Part shown: positions 1-9,359 of the stretch, in pieces
How the letters are laid out: each line of letters starts with the position of its first letter
Numbering within the stretch: the stretch's first letter is position 1
NCBI RefSeq assembly: GCF_020883455.1
Contig: NZ_CP086615.1
Coordinates: 2,480,001-2,544,000, forward strand
Direction of reading: 5' to 3'
Length of the DNA stretch: 64,000 nucleotides
Source: Spiribacter halobius
GTDB taxonomy: Bacteria > Pseudomonadota > Gammaproteobacteria > Nitrococcales > Nitrococcaceae
Position numbers and translations under genes: made by a program
The notes under the pieces: model-generated
Told to the model about the DNA's origin: nothing
The model's input: the letters and a program-made list of their open reading frames with translations, nothing else
Database searches by the model: none

Positions 1-2141
1 ATGTAGGCGAGCACCTTCTCCGGCTCCGGGATCGGGCGTGCCCGGGTGCTGCCGCTGCCGAGGGCGACGAGCAGACGGTCCACCACCGCCAGGCCGCGTT
101 TCCAGTCGTCGCTCTTGGGGCCTACCCGCAACACCACCAGCACCAGCAGGTTGCGCCAGCCGCCCTCGATGAAGTCCGCCAGCAGCTTCGCAACCTGACG
201 CCGGGCGAGGCGCCGATCCAGCTCGCGGTCCACGAGCCGCTTGGCGCGCTCGAGCTTCTGCGAGCCCTCGCACTGCTGCAGCACCTTCTGCATGTTCACT
301 GCGCGCGCGCCGAGCGGACGCTCGGTCATCTCGGCGATGCGCCGGGTGGCCTCGTCGATCGCCTCCGGCCGCTCGCGGGACTCGGTCAGGGCCTGCTGCA
401 GCACCTCGTCCAGGTTCTGGCGCAGCGACTCGCGCTCCGCGGGATGCACCGCCGCCAGCGCCACGCCGGCCCGGTCGAGCTGATCCAGCAGATGGTGGAT
501 GGGCTGGCGCTCCTGCTTCAGGAAGCCGCCGGAGGCGAGCTCCACCTTCAGCGCCAGCACCGCCAGGCGACCGCTCCAGTCACGCAGAAAGTCGGTGTTG
601 AGGGCATTGTCGGCGACGTCCCCGAACCAGCTGTCCAGGACCTCGACCTTTTCCTGCGCCTCGGGGGCGAGGGGGCGATCGCCCTCGCCCAGGCTCTCCC
701 GCACCTGCGCCAGCAGGCCGGTGCCGCGTTCGCCGGCGGCGGGCGCGCCGCCGAGGCGCTGCTCCAGATCCTCCACGGCCCGCATGATCGCCGCCGCCGG
801 AATCGGATCCGCAGCCTGAGCCTGGCCGCTGGCGCTGGCGGCAGCGTCGCCGGCGCCAGCGCGGGTACGGCTCGCAGCGGTCTCCTCGCGGGCCGCCTGC
901 AGGCGCCGGTACGCGCCGAGCACGCGCTCGGCCCCGGGCATGCCGCCCGCGCTGCGCGGGTTCGCGGCCACCGTAGCGGCGGCATGGTCCGGTGCTGCCG
1001 GCGTCGCGGTGGTCGGCGGGCCGGCGCTGGCCTCCGGGGACTGCGACTCGGCGCCGGCATCACTCCGCGGCGTGGGCGCTGCCGGCTCGGGGCGGCGCTC
1101 GCGGCGCGTCGCGCCGGCGCCCAGGGAACGGATCTCCGGGCGCTCTTCCTCGAGGTTCGGCAGGATGCCACGGGCGCGCAGGGTCCGGTTGAGTGTGGCG
1201 TAGCAGTCGCCGAGCTCGCCGAGGACGGTGCGACCGAAGATCTCATACACGGCATCCGCGGCCCGCTGGTCCAGCTCGCCCAGGGGCAGGGCCTCGCCCA
1301 GGGCCTCGCACAGGGCGGTTGGCCCGAGGGGGTTGCGCTCGTCATCGATACGGCGGCCCATGATGTAGGTCAGCCGGCGGTTGAGGGTCCGCAGCTGCGC
1401 GGCGAAGCGGGACTCCGCCCGGCTGATCACCTCCGCCCGGCTCAGCCAGTCCTCGAACTCGCGCTCGTCCACCAGCGACAGCTCGTCGGCGTGGCGCGCC
1501 GTCGCCTGGCGCTCCTGCGCGGACGCAGGACGCGACGGCGGAGCCAGCCGCTCGAGCATGGCGCCACGCAAGCGCCCCGGAAGCTCGCCGCGAATCTCGC
1601 GCAGGCGCCGGAAGCCGGCGAAGTAGGCGTTCTGCTCGCCGCCGTCGCGGGCGCGCCGGGAGCGCTCGAACAGCTCGTCGATGACGTGGGCGGTGAAGTC
1701 CTCGACCGTGGCGTCGCAGACCCGGGTGAGCTCGCTGCGCGCCAGCTCGAGAAAGTCCCGGGTCAGGCGGCTGACACCCGCGGCAGGCGCCGTGCGTGCG
1801 CCGGCGTGGTCGGCATCCCGCTGGCCTTCGGCGACAGCCTGCAGCACCGTCACCACGTCCGGCCGGGGACGGCTGAAGGCGAGGCCGACGCCGGCCGGGC
1901 GCCGCCGGGCCACCTGCGCGCTCAGGCGCTGGTCGGCGCCGGAGAGCGGGTCGTGGAAGCGTACCTCGACCTGCGTCCCCTGCTCGGGCCAGTTGACGTT
2001 GCCGTCATCGGGGGCGGCGAGAAAGAAGCCGCCCGCGCAGAAGTCGCGAATCACCACTGCCTGCTCGCGGCCGCCGGGCCCGGCCAGGGCGGCTTCCCAG
2101 CGTACCGGGTGGCGTTCAAACGCGCGACGTTCTCCCTGCAT
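1..2141 (-). CDS. PilZ-DUF1631 protein (C-terminus beyond window)
   Basis: The minus-strand frame starting at ATG 2141 stays open to the left edge (713 codons), so the C-terminus is missing. The first ~110 residues look like a PilZ domain: an arginine-rich start (GERRAFERHPVRW) and a later D-x-C-x-x-G stretch (RDFCAGGFFLA), the two conserved c-di-GMP contacts of PilZ. The rest is the long helical DUF1631 family, with an Ala/Pro-rich linker near the middle. DUF1631 proteins are often mislabelled thymidine phosphorylase; I see no support for that. Inferred role: c-di-GMP responsive cytoplasmic protein of unknown output. A CBS gene lies upstream on the same strand, with a palindromic repeat between them. 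Confidence 0.85.
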   Translation of the reverse strand, partial: MQGERRAFERHPVRWEAALAGPGGREQAVVIRDFCAGGFFLAAPDDGNVNWPEQGTQVEVRFHDPLSGADQRLSAQVARRRPAGVGLAFSRPRPDVVTVLQAVAEGQRDADHAGARTAPAAGVSRLTRDFLELARSELTRVCDATVEDFTAHVIDELFERSRRARDGGEQNAYFAGFRRLREIRGELPGRLRGAMLERLAPPSRPASAQERQATARHADELSLVDEREFEDWLSRAEVISRAESRFAAQLRTLNRRLTYIMGRRIDDERNPLGPTALCEALGEALPLGELDQRAADAVYEIFGRTVLGELGDCYATLNRTLRARGILPNLEEERPEIRSLGAGATRRERRPEPAAPTPRSDAGAESQSPEASAGPPTTATPAAPDHAAATVAANPRSAGGMPGAERVLGAYRRLQAAREETAASRTRAGAGDAAASASGQAQAADPIPAAAIMRAVEDLEQRLGGAPAAGERGTGLLAQVRESLGEGDRPLAPEAQEKVEVLDSWFGDVADNALNTDFLRDWSGRLAVLALKVELASGGFLKQERQPIHHLLDQLDRAGVALAAVHPAERESLRQNLDEVLQQALTESRERPEAIDEATRRIAEMTERPLGARAVNMQKVLQQCEGSQKLERAKRLVDRELDRRLARRQVAKLLADFIEGGWRNLLVLVVLRVGPKSDDWKRGLAVVDRLLVALGSGSTRARPIPEPEKVLAY

Positions 2142-2266
2142 GCAATTTTTCCCGTAACCCGGTTACCGCCGGGCTGGCGCGGCCCCGCTCGCGTGCATCA
2201 TCCCCGCAGCCCGGCTGGCCGCGCAACCACCCTCGTGCCGGGCCCACGCATCGCTGCGCAGACTCT

Positions 2267-2326
2267 TAGCCCGCATATCTCACCAATTCACGGCTGCGGG
2301 CGCGAATCGGTGAGATATCCGGGCTA
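2267..2326. repeat. Palindromic repeat, copy A
   Basis: Two arms read TAGCCCG-CATATCTCACC and, inverted, GGTGAGATAT-CCGGGCTA around a short GC-rich loop (GGCTGCGGGCGCG). It is one of five related sequences in the first 23 kb. The right arm contains the TAG stop codon of the CBS gene, so the element has landed at or supplied that gene's 3' end. It resembles REP/BIME-type intergenic repeats; it could also act as a transcript-end hairpin. Confidence 0.8.
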
Positions 2327-2758
2327 GGGCCCGACGCCGCGGGTGGCGCGGCGCAGGGCGGTGAGCACATCCTCCCGGGCGATCACGCCCACGAGCCGGT
2401 CCGTGTCCACCACCGGAAAGCTCTTCACCCGCTGTTCCACCAGAGCGTCCAGCACCCGAGTCAGCGGGCGGTCCGGCGGCACCGTCATCGGTTCCGTGGT
2501 CATCACGCCGGAGATGGGCTGGGCCATGATCTGGTCATAGGGCGGCACCATGGCCTCGGGCCGGAAGCGAAAGGCCTTGAGCATGTCCAGCTTGGTGGCG
2601 AAGCCGGCGAGGGTGCCGTCCTCGCGCACCACCGGCACGCCGTTGAAGTCGTGCCGGGCGAACAGCGCCTCCAGCTCGCCCAGAGTGGTATCGGGACCCA
2701 CGGTCACGGGATCGCGGGTCATCGCGTCCACTACCCGATAGCGCAGGAATTCATACAT
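2324..2758 (-). CDS. CBS-pair domain protein
   Basis: The 144-residue protein is essentially two CBS motifs in tandem (about residues 8-65 and 77-137), with the typical pattern DAMTRDPVTVGPDTTLGE, NGVPVVREDG, then VMTTEPMTVPPD and SFPVVDTDRLVGVIARED. CBS pairs bind adenosyl ligands such as AMP or ATP and usually regulate a partner; no catalytic domain is attached, so the partner is unknown. It starts at ATG 2758, just downstream of an OmpA lipoprotein gene on the same strand (22-bp gap), suggesting cotranscription. Its stop codon lies inside a palindromic repeat. Confidence 0.85.
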   Translation of the reverse strand: MYEFLRYRVVDAMTRDPVTVGPDTTLGELEALFARHDFNGVPVVREDGTLAGFATKLDMLKAFRFRPEAMVPPYDQIMAQPISGVMTTEPMTVPPDRPLTRVLDALVEQRVKSFPVVDTDRLVGVIAREDVLTALRRATRGVGP

Positions 2759-2780
2759 GACGCGCTCCCGTTCGGATGCC

Positions 2781-3449
2781 TCAGCCGCGCTCGATGGGTA
2801 CCAGCGTCAGCTCGACACGGCGGTTCTGCTCGCGCCCCGAGGCCGTCTCGTTGCTCGCGATCGGATAGCTCTCGCCGTATCCGCGCACGATCATGCGCTG
2901 CGCCTCGATGCCCTGGGACGAGAGGTAGCGGGAGACGGAGCTGGCACGCTGCTCGGAGAGCCGCTGATTGTACTCCGAGGGGCCGGTGCTGTCGGTGTGC
3001 CCGGCCACCTCGATCAGCGTCTGGTTATATTCCTCCAGCACCAGCGCCACCGAGTCGAGGACCTCGAAGAACTGGGCATCCAGGGCCGCGCTATCGGTGG
3101 CGAAGGTCACGTTGCCGGGCATGTTGAGGGTGATGTTGTCGCCGTGGCGCGTAACGCTGACGCCGGTGCCCTGCAGCTGGCGGCGCAGCTCGGCCTCCTG
3201 GCGGTCCATGTAGTTGCCGATGGCCGCCCCGGAGAGCCCGCCGATGCCGGCGCCGATCAGGGCCCGCTCGCGACGCTCGCGGGCATTGTCGCCGCTGGCT
3301 ATGCCGATCACGGCACCGGCGACCGCGCCAATGCCGGCGCCCTTGGCCGTGTTGCTGGTCTTCTCCTCACCCGTATACGGATCGAGGGTGGTGCAGCCGA
3401 CGGCCAGCAGGCTCGCGAGCAGGGCGGTGGCAAGGCGCTTTCCGGTCAT
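2781..3449 (-). CDS. OmpA-family lipoprotein with glycine zipper
   Basis: The 222-residue product starts at ATG 3449 with a lipoprotein signal peptide (lipobox LAVGC, cysteine near residue 19). A glycine-zipper stretch follows ([17 protein letters not shown] and a second Gly/Ala-rich copy), then a C-terminal OmpA domain (about residues 110-220) with the peptidoglycan-binding signature [20 protein letters not shown] and NRRVE. This is the YiaD-like architecture: an outer-membrane lipoprotein that anchors to diaminopimelate in peptidoglycan. The open frame continues upstream of 3449, but the signal peptide fixes this start. Confidence 0.9.
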   Translation of the reverse strand: MTGKRLATALLASLLAVGCTTLDPYTGEEKTSNTAKGAGIGAVAGAVIGIASGDNARERRERALIGAGIGGLSGAAIGNYMDRQEAELRRQLQGTGVSVTRHGDNITLNMPGNVTFATDSAALDAQFFEVLDSVALVLEEYNQTLIEVAGHTDSTGPSEYNQRLSEQRASSVSRYLSSQGIEAQRMIVRGYGESYPIASNETASGREQNRRVELTLVPIERG

Positions 3450-3635
3450 GCGATGACTCCCCGGGTGGATCAGTGATATTGTGATGTTGCGCTGCAAAAA
3501 GCCGGTTTCGACTGCGCTACTGTAGCGCTCCGGCGGGGCCGAGCAAAAACCGGCCCTGGCCCGCCCCGGTCGGCGGCAGAGTCTAGCCGATATCCGGCCG
3601 CGACCGGGCCCCTCCCCAACGCCCGGAGGCCCGCT

Positions 3636-4247
3636 ATGAATGCCGCCCCCTCCAGAAACGGCCCCGCGCCGCCTGCGATCATCCGTCGCCTGTGGTGGAG
3701 CGAGCGTGGGATGATTGCCGATCACCTGCTGCGGTTGTCCCCGCACGACCGCTACCAGCGCTTCGGCGGTCATGTCTCCGACGCCACGGTCACGGCGCAT
3801 GCGCTGCGCGGCGATGCCTTCCGCCGGCACTTTCTCGGGGCTTTCGTCGACGGGGCACTGCGCGGCGTCGCCGAGTGCGCTCTGCTGGACGGCCTGCCGC
3901 CGCGGGAGGCGGAGCTCGCCTTCAGCGTGGAGCGGTCCTCGCAGGGGCGGGGCATCGGCACCGAGCTGTTCCGGCGCATGCTCGTGTTCGCGCGCAACCG
4001 TGGCGTGGCGCGGGTGTTCATCCTCACGCTTGCCGGCAACCGCCGCATGCGGCACATCGCCGCCAAGTTCCATCTCGCCATGGAGGCCCAGGAGGGTGAG
4101 CTCGAGGGCCGGTTGCAGCTGGTCGCGCCGGATTACCTCTCCGTGCTCAGCGAGGCGATGGGCGAGGGGGGCGCCTGGGTGCAGGCGAGCGTCGGCTCGG
4201 TGCGACGGGTCTGGCCGCCGTCGGCACACGGGGAACGGCGGGACTGA
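3636..4247 (+). CDS. GNAT-family N-acetyltransferase
   Basis: The 203-residue protein starts at ATG 3636 behind a GGAGG ribosome-binding site. It carries the acetyl-CoA pyrophosphate-binding loop of GNAT enzymes ([13 protein letters not shown], about residues 107-119), preceded by the usual beta strands ([14 protein letters not shown]) and followed by [18 protein letters not shown]. The substrate cannot be read from the sequence. It is divergent from the OmpA lipoprotein gene; a palindromic repeat and the degQ-like gene follow. Confidence 0.85.
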   Translation: MNAAPSRNGPAPPAIIRRLWWSERGMIADHLLRLSPHDRYQRFGGHVSDATVTAHALRGDAFRRHFLGAFVDGALRGVAECALLDGLPPREAELAFSVERSSQGRGIGTELFRRMLVFARNRGVARVFILTLAGNRRMRHIAAKFHLAMEAQEGELEGRLQLVAPDYLSVLSEAMGEGGAWVQASVGSVRRVWPPSAHGERRD

Positions 4248-4292
4248 ACGCAGCGCCCTGGAAAAGAGCGCACCCTGCCCGCATGAGATCGG

Positions 4293-4350
4293 TAGCCCGC
4301 ATTTCTCGCCGATCCGCGACCGCAGCCGCGAATTGGTGAGAAATGCGGGC
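4293..4350. repeat. Palindromic repeat, copy B
   Basis: Left arm GCCCGCATTTCTCGCC and right arm GGTGAGAAATGCGGGC surround a GC-rich loop with GCAGCCGCGAAT. It has the same plan as copy A, but the internal TAT/ATA has become TTT/AAA on both arms, a compensatory pair of changes that keeps the stem. It lies between the GNAT gene and the protease gene. Confidence 0.8.
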
Positions 4351-4432
4351 CCGCGTAGCGCTGATCGGTGGCGTCGCCGGGCCGTGACCGGCGCCGGTCG
4401 GCGGATGCCGGTAATGCGAGGGAGGGGTCGTC

Positions 4433-5797
4433 ATGTGCGTACGTTTGTTCAGTCGTCTTGCCGTCGGGCTGCTGCTGATGGGCGGGGTGGCCACCGCCGG
4501 GATCCCGGTGGTCGGCCAGGATGGCGAAGTTCCGAGTCTGGCGCCGCTGGTGGACACTGTCTCGCCGGCCGTGGTGAACATCGCCACCCGCAGCGAGATC
4601 CCACGCTCGGGCAATCCGCTGCTGGATGATCCGTTCTTCCGCCGCTTCTTCGACCTGCCGCAGCCCCCGCGCGAGCGGCCGGCGCAATCCCTCGGCTCGG
4701 GCGTGATCGTCGATGCCGGCGCGGGCTATGTGCTCACCAACCACCATGTGGTGGCCGAGGCCGATGAGATTCGCGTGGGGCTGCAGGACGGCCGCGAGCT
4801 CGAGGCGACGCTCATCGGCTCGGATCCGGAAACCGACCTCGCGGTGCTCCAGGTGCCGGCCGAGGGGCTGACGGCACTGCCCCTGGGGGACTCGGACCGC
4901 CTGCGAGTAGGGGACTATGTCATGGCCATCGGCAACCCCTTCGGCCTCGACCACACGGTGACCACCGGCGTGGTCAGCGGCCTCGACCGGGTGCTGCCGG
5001 GCAACGGCGGCGCGCGGCTGCAGAGCTTCATCCAGACCGATGCCTCCATCAATCCGGGCAATTCCGGCGGCGCGCTGGTGAGCCTGCGCGGCGAGCTCGT
5101 GGGCATCAACACCGCCATCCTCTCCCGCGGCGGCGGCAACATCGGCATCGGCTTCGCCATCCCGAGCAACATGGCGCAGCGGGTGATGGCGCAGATCATC
5201 GAATACGGTGAGGTCCGGCGGGGCGTGCTCGGCGTGCGCGTGCAGGACCTCACCCCGGAGATTGCCCAGGCCTTCGGCCTGGAGCAGGGCGGCGGCGCGC
5301 TGGTGGCCCAGGTCGCGCCGGGCTCCGCGGCAGCCCGGGCGGGGCTCGAGAGCGGCGACGTGATCACCGCCGTCAACGGCCAGGCCATCAACAATGCCAA
5401 CGACCTCGCCAATGCCATCGGTCTGCTGAGGGTCGGCACGGAAGTGGAGATCACCTTCCTGCGGGACGGCCGCGAGCGCCGCGTGACCGCCGTGGTGGAG
5501 GATCCGGCGAGCGGGAGCGTGAGCGCGGAGCGCCTGCACCCGGCTCTGGCGGGGGCGCGCTTCAGCGAGCTGGACGAGCGCTCGCCGCTGTTCGGAGAGG
5601 TGCGGGGCGTGCTGGTCACCGGCGTCGAGCCAGGCAGCCGGGCCGCCCGCTATCTACGCGAGGGTGACGTGATCCTGTCGGTCAACCGCGAGCCGGTGCC
5701 GAACCTGGCGGCCTTCCGTCGCGCCGTGCGTGGTGCCGAGCGCTTGCTGCTGAACATACGGCGAGGGGAGAGCGCCTTCTTCGTGCTGCTTCGGTAG
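4433..5797 (+). CDS. degQ: DegQ/DegP-family periplasmic serine endoprotease
   Basis: The 454-residue protein has a signal peptide (about residues 1-23), a trypsin-like domain and two PDZ domains (about 235-325 and 360-450), the layout of HtrA-family proteases that degrade or chaperone misfolded periplasmic proteins. The catalytic triad is complete: His105 (TNHHVV), Asp135 (DPETDLAV) and Ser211 (NPGNSGGAL). A GGAGGG site precedes ATG 4433. It is monocistronic as far as I can see, flanked by a palindromic repeat upstream and a strong hairpin downstream. The choice of DegQ over DegP or DegS rests on length and the two PDZ domains. Confidence 0.92.
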   Translation: MCVRLFSRLAVGLLLMGGVATAGIPVVGQDGEVPSLAPLVDTVSPAVVNIATRSEIPRSGNPLLDDPFFRRFFDLPQPPRERPAQSLGSGVIVDAGAGYVLTNHHVVAEADEIRVGLQDGRELEATLIGSDPETDLAVLQVPAEGLTALPLGDSDRLRVGDYVMAIGNPFGLDHTVTTGVVSGLDRVLPGNGGARLQSFIQTDASINPGNSGGALVSLRGELVGINTAILSRGGGNIGIGFAIPSNMAQRVMAQIIEYGEVRRGVLGVRVQDLTPEIAQAFGLEQGGGALVAQVAPGSAAARAGLESGDVITAVNGQAINNANDLANAIGLLRVGTEVEITFLRDGRERRVTAVVEDPASGSVSAERLHPALAGARFSELDERSPLFGEVRGVLVTGVEPGSRAARYLREGDVILSVNREPVPNLAAFRRAVRGAERLLLNIRRGESAFFVLLR

Positions 5798-5801
5798 CCG
5801 T

Positions 5802-5826
5802 CACCGCCGGGCCTGGCCCGGCGGTG
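5802..5826. terminator. Strong GC hairpin between convergent genes
   Basis: A perfect 12-bp inverted repeat (CACCGCCGGGCC, one-base loop, then its complement) lies just after the stop of the protease gene and before the 3' end of the convergent aldolase gene. There is no T run, so intrinsic termination is inferred from position and stem strength. Confidence 0.55.
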
Positions 5827-5877
5827 GGCATGGTGCAGACTCCCAGGCCGCAACCCCGAGTCCGGCACGGCTGCGCG

Positions 5878-6903
5878 CTAGGCCGCCTCGCCCTCCATGG
5901 CCGGCTCGTAGCGGCCGTCGCGAGCGGCGGCGTTCAGCCGGGCGCGGGCGAGGAACGCCTTCTGCGCGGCCTCGACGTTCTCCGCCCGGCCGAGCCAGGC
6001 CTGCTGCACCGGCTCCTGCAGGGCGCGGCTGTAGGAGAAGCTGAGGACCCAGGGCTTCGGCCCCGCGGCGCGGTTGATGGCGTCGAGGTTGGCCGTCGCC
6101 TCCTGCGGCGTCTGGCCGCCGGAGAGAAAATTGATGCTCGGCACCGCCGCCGGCACCGTGCGCCGCAGCACGCGCAGGGTGTGATCGGCGACCACGGCCG
6201 GCTCCGGGCGCGGGAGGGACTTGCCCGGCACCACCATGTTCGGCTTCAGCACCATGCCCTCCAGCGCCACGCCGTGGCGGCGGAGCGCCGTGAACACGGC
6301 GGTCTGCACGGCCTCGGTGACCTCGGCGCAGCGCTGGATGTCGTGGTCACCGTCCATCAGCACCTCGGGCTCGACGATAGGCACCATGCCGCGGGACTGG
6401 ACGATGGCGGCGTAACGGGCCAGCACCTCGGCGTTGGCGGCAATCGCCAGCTCGCCAGGCTTGTGCGCCTCGATGTTGAAGACACTGCGCCACTTGGTGA
6501 AGCGCGCGCCCTGGGCCTTGTAGCCGTCGAGGCGCTCGCCGAGGCCGTCCAGGCCCTGGGTGACCTTCTCGCCGCCGGTGTCCGGGAGCTCGGTGAGGCC
6601 CTTGTCAACCTTGATGCCGGGCACGATGCCGGCCGCCGCGCAGGCCTCGGGGATGCCCTGACCGCTGTCGGTCTTCTGGCCGAGGGTCTCCTCGAAGAAG
6701 ATGATGCCGCTCACGTAGTCGCCGATGCCGGGGGTGGTCACCAGCAGCGAGCGATAGGCACGGCGGTTCTCCTCGGTGGACTCGATGCCGAAGGCCTCCA
6801 GGCGCTTCTTGATCGTGGGGTGGCTCTCATCCGCAGCCAGGATGCCGCGCCCGGCCGCGGTCAGCTGTTCGATGGTGGCTTTCATCTCGTCGGTCAAATT
6901 CAT
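5878..6903 (-). CDS. Class I fructose-bisphosphate aldolase
   Basis: The 341-residue sequence matches class I (Schiff-base, metal-independent) aldolases of the animal/plant type along its whole length: GRGILAADES near residue 19, the active-site segment FTKWRSV near 135, IVEPEV near 176, and the Schiff-base lysine Lys220 in EGMVLKPNMV, followed by LSGGQT. It cleaves fructose 1,6-bisphosphate into dihydroxyacetone phosphate and glyceraldehyde 3-phosphate in glycolysis and gluconeogenesis. Class I enzymes of this type are less common in bacteria than class II. Start ATG 6903 has a purine-rich GGAGGGAT upstream. Confidence 0.93.
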   Translation of the reverse strand: MNLTDEMKATIEQLTAAGRGILAADESHPTIKKRLEAFGIESTEENRRAYRSLLVTTPGIGDYVSGIIFFEETLGQKTDSGQGIPEACAAAGIVPGIKVDKGLTELPDTGGEKVTQGLDGLGERLDGYKAQGARFTKWRSVFNIEAHKPGELAIAANAEVLARYAAIVQSRGMVPIVEPEVLMDGDHDIQRCAEVTEAVQTAVFTALRRHGVALEGMVLKPNMVVPGKSLPRPEPAVVADHTLRVLRRTVPAAVPSINFLSGGQTPQEATANLDAINRAAGPKPWVLSFSYSRALQEPVQQAWLGRAENVEAAQKAFLARARLNAAARDGRYEPAMEGEAA

Positions 6904-7087
6904 GGAATCCGATCCCTCCAGGCCCTGCTTGGTGTGTCTCGCGCGCTGCCCGTGGTTGCGGCGGGCGCCGCACGGCCGGCGCCCCTCGCGGGCGCACCTA
7001 TCGTAAAGCGCCGGCGGCCCTCAGGCCAGCGCAGGGCAGGGCGCAGGGGGCGGCATCCGATGGACGTGGAGAGGGCCGGTCGGGGCG

Positions 7088-8410
7088 TCAGGGCAGGCCG
7101 CCGTCGGCCCGGGTGACCCGGCGGCGGACCTCGCGCACCCCGAGGGCGACCACGCCGGCCACCACCGGGATGCTGAGTGCGGTGTAGACATCGGGGCGGA
7201 TGTTGAGGCCGGCGGCTGCCGCCCCTCTCAGGGCATAGCCGATGAGCGAGACCGAGTAGTAGCTCAGGATCACCACCGAGAGCCCCTCCACCGTCTCCTG
7301 CAGGCGCAGCTGCAGGCGCGCGCGGCGGTTCATGGACTCCAGCAGATCCCGGTTCTGGGCCTCGAGCGCCACGTCCACCCGCGTGCGCAGCAGGTTGGCG
7401 GCGCGGCTCACCCGCCGGGACACGCGCTCCAGGCGGTCGCTCATGTGCACGCAGGTGTCCAGCGCTGGCGCCAGGCGCCGCTCCATGAACTCGTCCAGCG
7501 TGCTCACGCCCTCGATACGTCGCTCCCGCAGCGCCGCCAGCCGCCGCCGCACCAGGGTGCCGTAGGCCGCGGTGGCGCTGAAGCGGAAGTTGGTCTGGGC
7601 CATGAGCTGTTCCACCCTCGCCGAGAGGGCGGACAGCGAGCTGAGCAGATTGCGCTCGTCGTCCAGCGCCGCCACCGAGGAGAGCCGGTCCATGAGCGTG
7701 CCGAGCTGGGTTTCCATTTCCGTGATGTCCGGCGACAGCCGGCGTGCCAGCGGGAAGCCGAGCAGGGCCATCAGCCGGTAGGTCTCGATCTCCAGCAGGC
7801 GCTGCACGAGCCGCCCCGCCTGGGGCGCGCTCAGACTCCGGTCCAGTACCAGCACGCGGATGAAGCCGTCGCGGTCGGCCAGGAAGTCGGTCCAGACGCT
7901 GGCGGCATCGCCGGCGCAGCGGCTACCCGCCATGCTGTCCTCGCGGAAGTAGCGGGCGATGATCGAGGGGGACTCGCCGATATCCTCGGCCCGCAGCAGC
8001 GAGACATGCACGGCGGCCAGCAGCTCGCCGGGAACGCCCGAGAGCCACCGCCGCGGCATCGCGCCCAGCGCCGGGCTCGCAAACGGCTCGGATTCGCCGC
8101 CGGCGACGAAGACGGTATAGGTCGAGAACTCCGTGTGTCGCTCCCAGCGCAGGCGGAAGTGCTCCGTCTCCAGCGTGAAATGGCCGGCCTCGGCGCCGGG
8201 TGCCTCCACCCGAAGCTCGCGACAGAGCTCGGCGACATGGGCGAGCTCTTCCGCCCGCCCGCTCGTCCCCGTATGCACCACGAGGTGGGAGACCCGCAGC
8301 GGCGCGCTCAGGCTCTCGAACGGCCGCGCATGCGCCTCGTGCAGCAGCGACTCGCGCAGCGGATGTTCCCGGATACCGGGCGTTGCGGCGGTGCCATCAG
8401 CAGTTGCCAT
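7088..8410 (-). CDS. DUF3422 family membrane protein
   Basis: The 440-residue protein matches the DUF3422 family: an N-terminal REHPLRESLLHEAHARPF, a helical middle rich in charged residues, and two C-terminal transmembrane segments (around LSVVILSYYSVSLIGYAL and ALSIPVVAGVVALG). The plan suggests a large cytoplasmic domain anchored at the inner membrane, like CorA-type or motor-adaptor proteins, but no function is established. I place the start at ATG 8410; an open frame extends to 8488 but the extra residues look like noise. It is divergent from the rhomboid gene. Confidence 0.8.
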   Translation of the reverse strand: MATADGTAATPGIREHPLRESLLHEAHARPFESLSAPLRVSHLVVHTGTSGRAEELAHVAELCRELRVEAPGAEAGHFTLETEHFRLRWERHTEFSTYTVFVAGGESEPFASPALGAMPRRWLSGVPGELLAAVHVSLLRAEDIGESPSIIARYFREDSMAGSRCAGDAASVWTDFLADRDGFIRVLVLDRSLSAPQAGRLVQRLLEIETYRLMALLGFPLARRLSPDITEMETQLGTLMDRLSSVAALDDERNLLSSLSALSARVEQLMAQTNFRFSATAAYGTLVRRRLAALRERRIEGVSTLDEFMERRLAPALDTCVHMSDRLERVSRRVSRAANLLRTRVDVALEAQNRDLLESMNRRARLQLRLQETVEGLSVVILSYYSVSLIGYALRGAAAAGLNIRPDVYTALSIPVVAGVVALGVREVRRRVTRADGGLP

Positions 8411-8535
8411 CGGTGATCCCGTAGCGGTGTTGCCGGCAACGTAGCGGCCCGCCAAGGGTCCGGCAAGTCCGGAACCGATTCGGCGCACGCTGGTCCGCCG
8501 CTGAGGGCGGCCCGTATGATGGGCGCCTTTGTGTC

Positions 8536-9216
8536 ATGGAGACCGTCATGGTCGTGACCAACAGCTCGGGAACGCCGGTCGTCACTGGCCTCCTGATCGC
8601 CAACGGGCTGGTGTTCCTGCTGCAGATGGCGCTCGGCCCCGGGCTTATCGGCAGCTTCGGCCTGTGGCCGGTCGGCACCCCGGAGGTGGTCAGCTCCATG
8701 GGGGGGCTGAGTCGCGTGCCCGAGTTCTCGCTGTGGCAGCTGGTGACCTACGGCTTCCTGCATGGCGGCATGTTCCATCTGCTGGTGAACATGTTCGCCC
8801 TGTGGATGTTCGGCAGCCAGCTCGAGCTGTTCTGGGGCTCGCGCCCCTTTCTGACCTTCTACTTCTTCTGCCTGATCGGCGCCGGGCTGATCCAGCTGAT
8901 CGTCGCCTCCATGGCGGCGGCGGACGGCAGCATCTATCCCACCGTGGGGGCGTCGGGGGCGGTGTTCGGAATCCTGCTCGGCTTCGGCATGATGTTCCCG
9001 GAGCAGCCGGTGATGCTGCTGTTCCCGCCGATCCCGATGAAGGCGAAGTGGTTCGTCATCCTCTACGGCGCCTTCGAGCTCTGGGCGGGCTTCAGCGGCT
9101 CGCTCTCCGGCGTCGCCCACTTCGCCCATCTCGGCGGCATGTTCTTCGGTTTCCTGCTCATCCAGTACTGGCGCGGCCGCCTGCCGATCAAGCCCGACCG
9201 CCGGCTGATGCGCTGA
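8536..9216 (+). CDS. Rhomboid-family intramembrane serine protease
   Basis: The 226-residue protein has six predicted membrane segments and the rhomboid catalytic dyad: Ser140 in VGASGAVFG and His198 in HFAHLGGM, plus the conserved HGGMFHLLVNMFAL of helix 2. Rhomboids cut membrane proteins within the bilayer; the substrate is unknown. A second in-frame ATG at 8548 has a better-placed GGAG six bases upstream, so translation may begin there, losing only four residues. Confidence 0.9.
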   Translation: METVMVVTNSSGTPVVTGLLIANGLVFLLQMALGPGLIGSFGLWPVGTPEVVSSMGGLSRVPEFSLWQLVTYGFLHGGMFHLLVNMFALWMFGSQLELFWGSRPFLTFYFFCLIGAGLIQLIVASMAAADGSIYPTVGASGAVFGILLGFGMMFPEQPVMLLFPPIPMKAKWFVILYGAFELWAGFSGSLSGVAHFAHLGGMFFGFLLIQYWRGRLPIKPDRRLMR

Positions 9217-9235
9217 GTTCGCGGGGAGGGAGAAC

Positions 9236-9347
9236 ACCGCCAAGGCGCCAAGGACGCAAAGGGCATCTGCTCTCGCCACCCTGTCGTCATGGATAGCCAT
9301 TGCCGGCTTGGCGCTCCGATCTTTGCGCCCTTCGCGCCTTCGCGGTT
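9236..9347. repeat. Long imperfect inverted repeat
   Basis: About 27 bases at 9236-9262 (ACCGCCAAGGCGCCAAGG...) reappear inverted at 9321-9347 (...CTTCGCGCCTTCGCGGT) with a few mismatches, around a 58-base loop. Each arm is itself built of repeated CCAAGG/GCGAAGG units. Similar AAGGCGCCAAGGACGCAAAG sequences are widespread between genes in proteobacteria. It fills the gap between the convergent rhomboid and PLP-lyase genes. Confidence 0.75.
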
Positions 9348-9359
9348 TTCCGGTACCGG

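Noticed and set aside
444-2327. A 627-codon open frame on the plus strand
   Set aside because: It is antisense to the PilZ-DUF1631 gene, which has clear family motifs; the plus-strand product has none.
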